Assembly: GCF_958295425.1 (NCBI RefSeq)
Contig: NC_081144.1
Location: forward strand, 7,479,186 to 7,543,185
DNA from: Solea solea
Lineage: Eukaryota > Chordata > Actinopteri > Pleuronectiformes > Soleidae
Length of the DNA: 64,000 nt
Direction: 5' to 3'
The notes below the pieces were generated by a model that made no database searches, was not told the DNA's origin, and saw only the letters and a program-made list of their open reading frames with translations. The position numbers were made by a program, and so were the translations under genes. Each line of letters starts with the position of its first letter. The first letter of the stretch is position 1. This document shows, in pieces, positions 12,001 through 21,507 of the stretch.

Positions 12001-15000
12001 TGTTATTTTGTCTTGGGCCGTTTTGTCACAGTTGAATGATTCTGTTTTGCTCTATTTCCATCAGGTTTTGACATTTAAAGAAATTAACTGGCAGAGTCTA
12101 CGAATTGAGGCAGATGCCATTGAGAGTGATGACCAGGACCTTGGTAGCACCCCACTACGTCTCATCACCAACCAAGGACGCATTCGCATTGCACTTAAAC
12201 GCAGGGTAGGGCTGTGTTTCTACCTGTCATGTACCGTGAGTGGAATGTGTTTGATCACACATATGAAGTCATTAACTCTTAATTGTTTTATCTAGATAAA
12301 AGACTGTAATGTGTTGGCATCGAAGCTGCATTTTATTCTGGACGACCTGCTGTGGGTGCTGACGGACTCTCAACTCAAAGCTATCATTCATTACGCCAAA
12401 TCCCTCAGTGAGGCCATGGAAAAGTCTAACCAGCAGAGGAAGAGCATGACTGCGGAATCTCTGCAGGTACTTCTACCTGGAACAGATTGCTGCTTTTGTT
12501 GAGTTATTTAGTGTTTGGCTGAAAAATAATACATGACTTCATACAGTATTTTTAATGGAGGATCTAGACCATTTTCAGGCCTGCAATATCTAAACTTAAT
12601 CATATGCAAGAAAAATAAAATGACACAATGAATGTAGATTATACTAAAAAATACATAAGAAATGCAGCTATAATACAGTCACTTGATCCCGTAATAAGTG
12701 TATAATAATATTAAATATTATATTATAATATTACATATAATTGTAATTAAAACAACATTGGTTTGCAATTATATGTACATTCATACCGCATCCTCTCACT
12801 CAAGTCTCAAGTTTGTTTTGTTTCCCTATGAAATTTTAGATTCTTACACCTTCTGTTTTATTTTTTTTAGACCGCTCCTCCATCCCCCAGCCTCCACAGC
12901 CTGTGGTCGGAGCCTCCACCTGCTCCTTCTGGTACCCCCAACAACACGAGTCAATACTTTGACCTCTATGATGTCAAGGAGTCTTCTTATCACACCTTCA
13001 TATCTCGCTTGGACTTACACGTATGCAACGATAGTTCTTCAGTGGATGAAGGTTTGTTAACAACTCATCACGTTTTTAAAATGAGTTCTCTTGAATCTTC
13101 TGTATAAACACATCTTGATAGTGAACTGCTAAGTATTTGAATGACAGTTTCTTCAAAGGTGGTTTTAACGGCTGTAATATAATATTGCACAGATGAGCCT
13201 CCCCCTCCAGGCTCGCAGGGTGCGATGCAACTGACTTTCAAAAAGCTGGGTTTTGACTACTATCCAATCCACAGACCTGGTGAGTTTGATAAGTGTCTTT
13301 TTCTGTGACTGCAATTTACTTGCGGTTTATCTTGAGGCCTAGCAGATTACTGGCTTAGGAGAGTTTTTGCAGCACCATTATTCTTTGTGGAATTTCTGAA
13401 GTGTAGAATGTAGAACAGCAACCCCTTTATGACCTTTATGCTCAGTTTAAACAAAGTTTTAAAAAGGCTTGATTTAGTTGTTTTACTGTGTACAACATCA
13501 ACACTGGGTTTGAAATGAGTGTTTCAGGGTTGTAACAGGGGTTGTGACTTTACTACATCTAACTGTTGCAGGCTTGAATGAAGAAGTACTTTTAAGAATT
13601 TTATATTTTCATATATCAGTATGACAATGCCAGTCCACAAGATTACAATATTTCAACAACTGGATAGGTATTATACAGATATTCATGGTGCATTACTGTG
13701 CGATGCCAAATTTACAAATTTACAGCTTCAAATCAGAATGAATGAAAAAGAAGTAATATACACCAAAAGTAAACATTTAGACTTGACTGCTGAATTATTA
13801 CCTCTTTTTGAATACAGCTGATGGATGTCGACACTGGGAGCGTCACAGTGGAGCCATGGAGGCTCAGGCTCAGTGGGCTGGGAAACTGCTGCAGGAATAC
13901 CAAAGGAGAGTAGAGTCCTCTGGATTCCCAGGGCCGCATACTGAGGTGCCTCAGCCGACCAAGGACTCTCCTGCAAAGACGGTGCAAGGTAGGGATGTAG
14001 ACTTAATGTAAAAGGCTTGTAATTTTATAGAAATTCTGTTTATTGTATCACTGTAACATAAATACAATTACACAGCTACAGTACATCTTGTCCACTAATC
14101 ATACATCGTTTTGATCCTAATCTTAAACACTAAACAGCTGTGTGTGTGTGTGTGTGTGTGTTTGTGTGTTTACTCTCCCATATATGTGTTTTTAGATGGA
14201 CAGTCCAGTCCCAAGTTTAACACTACTGACAAAGGGCAGGGAACCAGCAGGAACCATATGACAGCTCCTACAGGCTCATCACTAAAGAGGCTGCGATCTA
14301 GCTGCATCGTGGTTAGGATGGATGATGTGGACATTCACCAGGCAAGTTTTTATCAGTTGCTTTGGTCATCCTGCCCTAATAAAAGCTTTGTCAGCAGTCA
14401 GCAGCTTTACTTTAATTACTTTAGCTTAAGACAATTTTCCATATATGTCAAATCATGAGAGACTGAGAAAACCCCTTCCACTTCTAATTTCACTCTCTGG
14501 TCTGGTTTTGCGTTATTGCTTTGAATATTTCACACTTTTACAACAGAATGTCATTGTCACGGTTATTTTTAAGTTAGAAAGTACGTGTAGTTCCTCATTT
14601 ACGAGGATACGTAAATACGTTTTGTGAAAAGACATGACGGAAATTTGCGCACAGGTGCTTTGGTTCACACTTCTGCTTTTGTTGAGAAAATAAAAAACAC
14701 CACATATTTAATTCAATTCCCCTTCAATGTTCAGGTGTCTACGAGGGGCCGCCAGAATAAGAAGACACAGTCTTTGTTATCCTGTAACCGTAAAGCTCTG
14801 CATCTGCCAGACAGCATACCAGCGGTTCATCTGCAGTTCACTGAATACTACTTTCCTGACAACCCAAGTCTCTCAGGTATTACACAACTAAGCTCAAACT
14901 TACTCAGGCCTGCACACATGAGAATGAGTTTTGGAGAATCTGCAAAGGTTTTGTATTATATTGGCTTTTTATTCACACAGAGCTGGCATTTTGGGAGCCC

Positions 15001-18000
15001 TAAAATGCTATTTTTGGAAATCGCGTCCCAGAGTCCCCTCTCTTGCGTTTTAGTGTGCAACAATGATGTCATAGCCTCACCTATCGTTTAGAGTCAAATG
15101 TCTTCATGTGTATGAAGACATTTCTTCAAAAGATACCTGGATGAGGCCCTAGTCACCTCCTAAATTCTATTTGTAATTCTTTATGTGGTTATCAGAATTT
15201 ACGTAAATGTGGAATTTATGATCTAGATTGAGTCAATATATCTTGCTTCGCTTCCAGTGCCCACCTCCAACTTGTATGCCCAGCTGAACAGCCTGCAGCT
15301 GTGTGTGGACCCGGCGAGTATACTGTGGCTCAGTCTTTTTTCCAGGGGTTTACTGCACACACTGGACCAGGTCAAAGCTTTCTACCATTTACAGGACAGC
15401 AACAAGGCTGAGGAGCATGTAGACATCCGAATGGATGCAGCTCAGCTAAAGGTGAGTACAGAACTGTTTTTACAGTTCATGTTTGTGATTTACTTTTTTA
15501 AAACCAAAGTATTTATTTAACATTGTTTTGTGTTCATTTCTGTAGTTAATAATGCCGTTGGATTCTTCCATATTGGATCACCCTGAGCGTCCACAGTCCC
15601 TATGCATTACTGTTCCCCAGATGGTTCTCAGCAACACTCGCCACTGCCCCCATGGCTCTAGAGCTGACCTTAATTCTATCTATGACAAGTTTGCCAGCTT
15701 CTCTTTCTTCCAGTCCACACCACCCTGTTCTTTCCCTAGAGAACAAAGTGCCTTCAACCCCATTCCCTCATCCTTCCTCTATCACTCCAAAGAGACAGAA
15801 CCCCAGAATCTGGGCAGAAAGCAGTTACGATCCCAGGATGTCTGGTCACTCAGTCTGTCCCGCGTAACCCTAGGTTTTGATGGAGCTCGACGATTCCCCA
15901 AAGGCAAGACCCAGCCTTTTGTTGAGCCTTTTGCCATGTCCGTGTGGATGTGTCAGCCTACTGCCTTTCAAAATGCTTCATTGTCTTCCTCCTCCTGTCC
16001 AAGCGGAACCCAGAAGCAGTCTTCAGAACAGGAAGGTGGTTCACTTGCCTCAATCCACTTCCTGGTTCACACCATCACTCCACTGAAATTGTGGCTCAAC
16101 CATTACCAGTATGTTGCACTGTTGAGAATGAAGGATGCCATGGCTCGGTTGGGGTCGGAGTTGGGCCGGGATTTACAAGATGTTAAACACACTCGTGGCC
16201 CAAAGACAAAAGCTGCTACTGTTTGTGTTGCGCTTGTAATGGACTCAGTAGAATTAGGTCTCCTGTTGCCCCCAGTCAGCTCAGAGCCAGAGGAAGAGGT
16301 CCCGCACACACCAGAGACGGACAGTCCAAGCCTAACGGACTCTGACATTTCCCCATCTCATCACTCTGTAGATGTGGCCCTTGAGGACAGTGGGTTGGAA
16401 AACGGCATCTCCTCTGTCAACACAACTGTCACTACATTTGATCAGGATGAACAAGATGGGGTGGTAGAGGAGGCATGTGAGGCTGTGGAGGAGGGACTGG
16501 AGGGGGATGGCCTTAAAGCTCAGGGGGACACTGCTGTCCTCTCACCCTCCATGTCACCTGGACAGTCCCCTGTCCTCTCCCGTGAGCCGTCCACGTTCAG
16601 TCTGGAGGGAGAGCTGTCGAGCGCCATTAACGTCACCAAGGACGTGACCAAAGATGCCCTTAGTGCCTCGCTGGACCTGACAAAGGGGGCGTTTTCAATA
16701 ACAAAAGATGCGTTTAGCATCCTGAGTCGTGGCTCAGGGATGAGCAAATTGTTCAGTCCACAGGCAAAGTAAGTGCTATTCTCACCTGCTGGGCTGTTGG
16801 TAACATAATAATGTTAGTGTGCCTGGAAACCATACTGTGCACAGCATGCCCCTCAACGACTTAGTGTTTTTACACCGTTTGTGTGTTTGTGTGTGTTTTC
16901 AAAGGGAACAGGTCCAACGCTCAGAGGTGTCCTCCCCCACGTTAGCCGCCAGCTCGCGCCACCAATCCATGAAGCAGTCGCCTTCTCAGCATTCATTTGA
17001 TAGTGCTATCCTGGAAGGCAGCCTACCCGATGAAAATCTTTCTGTGGATAGTGATGTCAGCGACAATTTTGTCGTTCTTATGGACTCGGGTACATAAAAT
17101 GCTGTGAAGTTTCCAAAATGTCACATAACTACTAAGGTGCCATGTGCTCACAGGTTTGTATGATGTTTCTAGAGTCCGGTATGGAGTCCATGCATCACAA
17201 ACGCACTCCAGCTGGCAGCCGGGGAAGTCCAGCCCCTGGGACTGATGGAGGTTCATCAGCTGACCTCAGCAGCTCCCTCTCCCAAAGCACTGAGGATGTG
17301 TCTCAGGACATGGTGGGTTTTTATGTGCATTTTAAAATGTCCGACACAGGTATATACAGATTTCATAGAGCTGAGTATATCATATATATATATCATATAT
17401 CAATGAATGATTAAATGGAAGTGTTCTCTTCAGTCCTCAGTGTTGTTACTGTTGATAAGTGGAACGGCCTTTACCATGGAAGTAAAGGGAGAAGACCAAG
17501 TTGTAGCTGTGGAAGCCCAAAATCTGAGGCCTGTACAGCTGGGCACTGTCAGGGTGTCTGACCTGCTGGCTGGTCTCATACAAGGTGAGCTGGATTACTG
17601 TTGATGCACTGTAAATGCACCCAATAAAAACTGATAATAATTTATCCCTAATATATTTTAAACAAAAGTAAAATTATATCACACGTATAACCAAAAAAAA
17701 GGACAGTCTTGAGAGCACATTTACAGATGGACCTTTTCCGATGTGTCTGCAGCTCCAGGTGGACCAGTCCAAAGGCAGGATAGGTTGGGGAGCAGGGGCT
17801 CTCCGGTGCTGCGGCTGCGTGCAGAAATGGGTCCCTCTGCAGCTCAGCACTCTCTTATGTCTGAGTCTTTGGGCTTTCTGGATATGAGAGTGCAAGACTG
17901 CCAGGCAGAGTTATTAGCCTCCACTGTGGCTAGCATTGGGCCTTTTCTTGAAGACGAGTTTAGTGTTGATGGTCAGCCAATGAAGTTACACATGAGCAAC

Positions 18001-21000
18001 GTCACCGTCACCATGAAGGTTGGTTGTTTGTACGGCAGTGTGAATTTTTGTTGTTGTTGTTGATGTTGTTTGGTATTTGTGAACAGAAACATTATTTGTG
18101 TCCTTTATCTGTCGAGCAAAAACAGACCTGACTGAGGGAGTGTTTTCGTGTATACAGCAGCAGCGCAGGAGAACGTGTCCCACCAAAATGCTGAATGACT
18201 GTTTTCAGAGCAGCAGAATTCACTTCTGAAACTTTGTGTTGGCACGTCTTTGTGTTTTCCGTCCTACACAAATCTAGGACTGAAAACAGCCGTCTTGCTT
18301 TACTAGCTCAGTGATGCTGACGTCTCCTTCTGTCTCGACATAAATAACATTGGTGTGGGGCGTGGAAATGTTGCTAGGCGACAAGAGATCTAAACACGGC
18401 ACCTACTGAGGAACATGGAGAGAGACGTGTATAATCAGAATGAGTTCTATATATATATATATATATATATACACTACCGTTCAAAAGTTTGGGGTCACAT
18501 TGAAATGTCCTTATTTTTGAAGGAAAAGCACTGTACTTTTCAATGAAGATAACTTTAAAGTAGTCTTAACTTTAAAGAAATACACTCTATACATTTCTAA
18601 TGTGGTAAATGACTATTCTAGCTGCAAATGTCTGGTTTTTGGTGCAATATCTACATAGGTGTATAGAGGCCCATTTCCAGCAACTATCACTCCAGTGTTC
18701 TAATGGTACAATGTGTTTGCTCATTGGCTCAGAAGGCTAATTGATGATTAGAAAACCCTTGTGCAATCATGTTCAGACATCTGAAAACAGTTTAGCTCGT
18801 TACAGAAGCTACAAAACTGACCTTCCTTTGAGCAGATTGAGTTTCTGGAGCATCACATTTGTGGGGTCAATTAAACGCTCAAAATGGCCTGAAAAAGAGA
18901 ACTTTCATCTGAAACTCGACAGTCTATTCTTGTTCTTAGAAATGAAGGCTATTCCATGCGAGAAATTGCTAAGAAATTGAAGATTTCCTACAACGGTGTG
19001 TACTACTCCCTTCAGAGGACAGCACAAACAGGCTCTAACCAGAGTAGAAAAAGAAGTGGGAGGCCGCGTTGCACAACTGAGCAAGAAGATAAGTACATTA
19101 GAGTCTCTAGTTTGAGAAACAGACGCCTCACAGGTCCCCAACTGGCATCTTCATTAAATAGTACCCGCAAAACACCAGTGTCAACATCTACAGTGAAGAG
19201 ACGGCTGCGGGATTCTGGGCTTCAGGGCAGAGTGGCAAAGAAAAAGCCATATCTGAGACTGGCCAATAAAAGAAAAAGATTAAGATGGGCAAAAGAACAC
19301 AGACATTGGACAGAGGAAGACTGGAAAAAAGTGTTGTGGATGGATGAATCCAAGTTTGAGGTGTTTGGATCACAAAGACGAATGTTTGTGAGACACAGAA
19401 CAAATGAAAAGATGCTGGAAGAATGCCTGACGCCATCTGTTAAGCATGGTGGAGGTAATGTGATGGTCTGGGGTTGCTTTGGTGCTGGTAAGGTGGGAGA
19501 TTTGTACAGGGTAAAAGGGATTCTGAATAAGGAAGGCTATCACTCCATTTTGCAACGCCATGCCATACCCAGTGGACAGCGCTTGATTGGAGCCAATTTC
19601 ATCCTACAACAAGACAATGACCCTAAACACACCTCCAAATTGTGCAAGAACTATTTAGAGCAGAAGCAGGCAGCTGGTATTCTATCGGTAATGGAGTGGC
19701 CAGCGCAGTCACCAGATCTGAACCCCATTGAGCTGTTGTGGGAGCAGCTTGACCGTATGGTACGCAAGAAGTGCCCATCCAACCAATCCAACTTGTGGGA
19801 GCTGCTTCTGGAAGCGTGGGGTGCAATTTCTCCAGATTACCTCAACAAATTAACAGCTAGAATGCCAAAGGTCTGCAATGCTGTAATTGCTGCAAATGGA
19901 GGATTCTTTGACGAAAGCAAAGTTTGATGTAAAAAAAATCGTATTTCAAATACAAATCATTATTTCTAACCTTGTCAATGTCTTGACTCTATTTTCTATT
20001 CATTTCACAACGTATGGTGGTGAATAAGTGTGACTTTTCATGGAAAACACAAAATTGTTTGGGTGACCCCAAACTTTTGAACGGTAGTGTATATATATTA
20101 TCTAACAGACATTTGTTTATATTTAAATGTTACGCTTTACAGTTTTAATATATATATATAGTATGACATAGTACACACAATGGGGGATTATTTGGGTATT
20201 TTTAAGTAAATTTAATTGAATGTTTGGAAAGAATGTGATGTCTTGGAGTTTGCCAGTGTTAAGGTTTGCGAAGTAACTGTATCCCCTCTGTTTTTAAAGG
20301 ATGACGGCCCTAGAAACTACCCTACATCCCCGCAACCGGTCCCCTCCACATTCATTGTAGATCAGCTTCTTCTTGAGCGCAGTGACGATGGCATCATGAG
20401 GCTCAAAGGTTGGTTAGGAAGAAAAAAAAAGAAGTACCTTTTGTGTTCTATAATTAATGTCAGTATTATGGATTCACCTCAGCAGAATAATCACATAACT
20501 GCAAAACCGAGAGTGCTCCAGCTTAAATCATATGTAACATATTTACAGAAAGATGAACAGGAAGTGAAGTTGTTCTAATTAAATCCTCAGCAGGTGCTCC
20601 TGTGGCTGCTCCGGAGAACATTAACAGTCCCTGCACCTTTCACCAGCAGACTAAGGTAGGGGAATACTAATATAACTGTATATTTTTATGGTTCAAGAGT
20701 TATGAGTCATACGAGCATGAGTCATGTTTTTTTAATGCTTTGGTTTGAAAAATACCCAAGTAGTAGTGTTGCATTATGGTTTCATTTTTTTCTTTTTTTC
20801 TTTCTTTTTTCTGTGGAATTAAATGAAATGTTTTACATAAAGGAGACCCATTAAAACAATTAAGATCAGGATGATTTTATTAATCAAATTTGATTGCTGT
20901 AAACTGGTTTTCAACCATACACCAATTCTGCTCATCCCAAATGTATACTGTCTTAGGAAAGTTCTAAGATAGACCGGTATTTCAGATTTATACTAATCTT

Positions 21001-21507
21001 TTTATACGAGAACCCGCTTTTTTTTATCGTAGCCTATTTCACTATGTAAATCAGAATAAACAGGAATTGGTGCATAATGTTTTTAACAGGTTTTTTTTAC
21101 TGCCATTCTGTAAACCAAAATTTGACTTTCAAGAGATATGATGTTGATAAGCTAATTGTATGCATGTTATTTAAAACATTTATATAAATGGAAAATATTC
21201 AGCACATTTTCCATAGTGACCCACACAACCCTCCTGTGAGTGTGGACGCAGTCTCTGATAATGGCTTGGATAGAAAACACAGAGGTTTATTAAAGCACAC
21301 AAACTTTGTGTCATGATATTATAATTACAGCAGTTGTTGTCACTTGGTTAACACCTGAGAATAAGCGGTGAAATACTGCTGTGTTTACAGAAACATGATC
21401 TGGAGTCGAAGCTTTCTGATTCCCAGGCTGCCCTCACCCAGGCCCTCGGTGACAGAGAGCGCCTCCTTCTGGAAGTCAGGAAGTATGACCCCCTGTTCAC
21501 TCTCTGA
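6074..21507 (+). CDS. bltp3a: BLTP3A / UHRF1BP1: bridge-like lipid transfer protein 3A, complete, 21 coding exons
   Basis: Exons: 6074-6117, 9387-9549, 10953-10991, 11304-11395, 11510-11699, 12065-12205, 12296-12466, 12871-13051, 13193-13279, 13818-13988, 14196-14341, 14735-14876, 15258-15451, 15546-16768, 16905-17089, 17173-17312, 17434-17584, 17753-18018, 20300-20408, 20591-20655, 21391-21507. Phases join throughout, giving 1338 residues (human about 1440). The N-terminus (MAGIIKKQILKHLSRFTKNL, then ELDEEVLQNMLDLPTWLAV) is the chorein/VPS13-like opening of the RBG lipid-transfer groove, residues 1 to about 110. Beta-rich repeats follow (LTDSQLKAIIHYAKSLSEA near 260). Residues about 780-1110 are acidic and Ser-rich and probably disordered, and the last exon encodes a heptad-like helix ending in KYDPLFTL. 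Known for the family: moves lipids between membranes at endolysosomal contact sites. BLTP3A rather than its paralogue BLTP3B is inferred from synteny with ILRUN and TAF11. Exon 16's acceptor at 17173 was chosen because only it keeps the phase. Confidence 0.94.
6385..6575. mobile_element. Probable MITE or dispersed repeat remnant
   Basis: The segment carries the 'gaggacatgtcc', 'gtaaggttaggg'-like and 'gtcctcagagctatatag' motifs that I associate with a common teleost non-autonomous repeat. No clean terminal inverted repeats could be read, so ends are approximate and the call rests mainly on pattern memory. Confidence 0.35.
7682..7972 (+). mobile_element. tRNA-like teleost SINE with exact 10-bp target-site duplication
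   Basis: The element body is 7692-7962. The 10-mer ttgtgctctg flanks it at 7682-7691 and 7963-7972, which is direct evidence of retroposition. The head (7701-7720, ggtggtgtagtggttagcac) resembles a tRNA-derived Pol III box A. The expected box B region after about 7740 is truncated. The body has the motifs 'taaattgaccataggtgtga' and 'ccagggtgtaccccgcc' and ends in a short (GACT)n tail. Related fragments occur at 11122-11171, 32094-32232 and 57028-57060. Confidence 0.85.
8121..8418 (+). repeat. Partially duplicated unit in BLTP3A intron 1
   Basis: Two diverged copies of about 70 bp, at about 8121-8192 and 8351-8418, both begin 'ctgtctgtccat', contain 'ctgttaa..gcaaaac/ataac' and run to 'cttcaaacttgg'. 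They are spaced about 230 bp apart in direct orientation, so the segment is either an internally repeated mobile element or an old tandem duplication. Confidence 0.55.
9550..10952 (+). other. BLTP3A intron 2 with repeat remnants
   Basis: 1.4 kb GT-AG intron. Around 9887-9955 it has the motif 'aaggcgctttataaatctaa' followed by TTATT-rich tail, typical of the 3' end of a fish SINE/LINE. Around 10230-10560 it has sequence ('gatatctcaaaaattcagag', 'ttcaaatttgctcc', 'tggtcaatggtcaaagtcac') like a common teleost dispersed repeat. No coding sequence is evident. Confidence 0.5.
11122..11171 (+). mobile_element. SINE 3'-tail fragment with (GAAT)n
   Basis: 'cctcacttggaggataaagt' followed by four to five GAAT units matches the 3' tail of the SINE at 7692-7962. 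It lies in BLTP3A intron 3. Confidence 0.55.
12467..12870 (+). other. BLTP3A intron 7
   Basis: 404-bp AT-rich intron between exons 7 and 8, ending in a strong pyrimidine tract before the AG at 12869-12870. Nothing else is recognisable in it. Confidence 0.7.
13280..13817 (+). other. BLTP3A intron 9
   Basis: 538-bp GT-AG intron, AT-rich, with no recognisable repeat or coding feature. The open frame crossing into exon 10 has no family content upstream of 13818. Confidence 0.7.
14132..14170 (+). repeat. (TG)n microsatellite in BLTP3A intron 10
   Basis: Uninterrupted TG dinucleotides followed by an imperfect TTTG/TG run, about 25 bp upstream of the acceptor of exon 11. Confidence 0.85.
14342..14734 (+). 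other. BLTP3A intron 11, a GC-AG intron
   Basis: The donor reads CAG|GCAAGT: the upstream exon ends at 14341 and the intron begins GC at 14342. The acceptor is TTCAG|GTG at 14734. Phase 0 joins HQ to VSTRGR only with this GC donor. The donor is otherwise a strong match to U1, as is usual for GC-AG introns. Confidence 0.85.
14976..15140 (+). repeat. Unnamed dispersed repeat, short copy in BLTP3A intron 12
   Basis: Shares blocks 'aaaatgctattt.tggaaa', 'gtcccag', 'ctcttgcg', 'atgatgtca'-like and 'gtgtatgaagacatttctt' with the longer copy at 32280-32600. It looks like an internally deleted version. Family unknown to me. Confidence 0.55.
15546..16768 (+). CDS. bltp3a: BLTP3A exon 14, the large central exon
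   Basis: 1,223-nt exon coding residues about 588-994, the largest exon in the window. The first part is structured (LIMPLDSSI..., QMVLSNTRHCPHG, DVWSLSLSRVTLGFDGARR, FAMSVWMCQPTAF, SIHFLVHTITPLKLWLNHYQY), matching the beta-groove repeats of the family. The second half (from about residue 840) is acidic and Ser/Pro-rich, then ends in a repeated amphipathic pattern (VTKDVTKDALSASLDLTKGA) likely to be helical. Confidence 0.9.
18443..18471. repeat. (TA)n microsatellite at the left edge of the transposon
   Basis: A run of TA dinucleotides directly abuts the left terminal inverted repeat, and further TA repeats follow the right end (20090-20098). Tc1 elements insert at TA, so the microsatellite is the probable insertion site. 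Confidence 0.8.
18472..20089 (+). mobile_element. Tc1/mariner transposon, DD38E (Intruder-like), 1,618 bp
   Basis: The terminal inverted repeats are 18472-18498 and 20063-20089: 27 bp, perfect match, starting cactaccgttcaaaag. Both ends are flanked by TA (18470-18471 and 20090-20091). The single long reading frame inside is a Tc1-type transposase with only one visible lesion. The spacing of the second Asp and the Glu in the catalytic triad is 38 residues, not the 34 typical of Tc1, which fits the published DD38E 'Intruder' sibling family of DD34E/Tc1. Perfect terminal repeats suggest a fairly young insertion. Confidence 0.93.
18884..19927 (+). pseudogene. Tc1-like DD38E transposase, open except for a stop at codon 3
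   Basis: The family-type start is ATG at 18884, but codon 3 is TGA (18890-18892). After it the frame is open to the stop at 19925-19927, about 347 codons in all, the normal family length. The next in-frame ATG (18956) would lose the first 24 codons, part of the first DNA-binding helix-turn-helix. Visible features: paired HTH region (EIAKKLKISYNGVYYSLQRT), GRPR motif between the HTHs (SGRPRC), catalytic Asp in LWMDESKFEVFG, Asp in QQDNDPKH, Glu in SPDLNPIELLWE. There are 38 residues between the second Asp and the Glu. It enables cut-and-paste transposition if active; activity of this copy is doubtful because of the stop and the N-terminal loss. A sequencing error at that base cannot be excluded. 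Confidence 0.88.
20591..20655 (+). CDS. bltp3a: BLTP3A exon 20 with tandem NAGNAG acceptor
   Basis: The acceptor reads ctcag|cag|gtgctcc, so the exon can start at 20591 or 20594. Both keep frame and differ by one alanine/glycine-type residue. This is a standard layout for subtle alternative splicing. Confidence 0.7.

Larger units (their letters stand above)
18019..20299 (+). other. BLTP3A intron 18 hosting a Tc1-like transposon
   Basis: 2.3 kb intron. About 1.6 kb of it is the transposon at 18472-20089, flanked by TA-rich microsatellite. Without the insertion the intron would be about 0.66 kb, close to its neighbours. The part at 18060-18440 has no identified feature. Confidence 0.8.

Noticed and set aside
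16103..16747. Minus-strand frames inside BLTP3A exon 14
   Set aside because: Shadow frames of a long GC-balanced exon; the plus-strand frame has clear family content.
17154..17172. Upstream acceptor (cacag at 17153) for BLTP3A exon 16
   Set aside because: It would require a phase-0 donor in the preceding exon; the only GT there leaves phase 1, which fits the acceptor at 17173.
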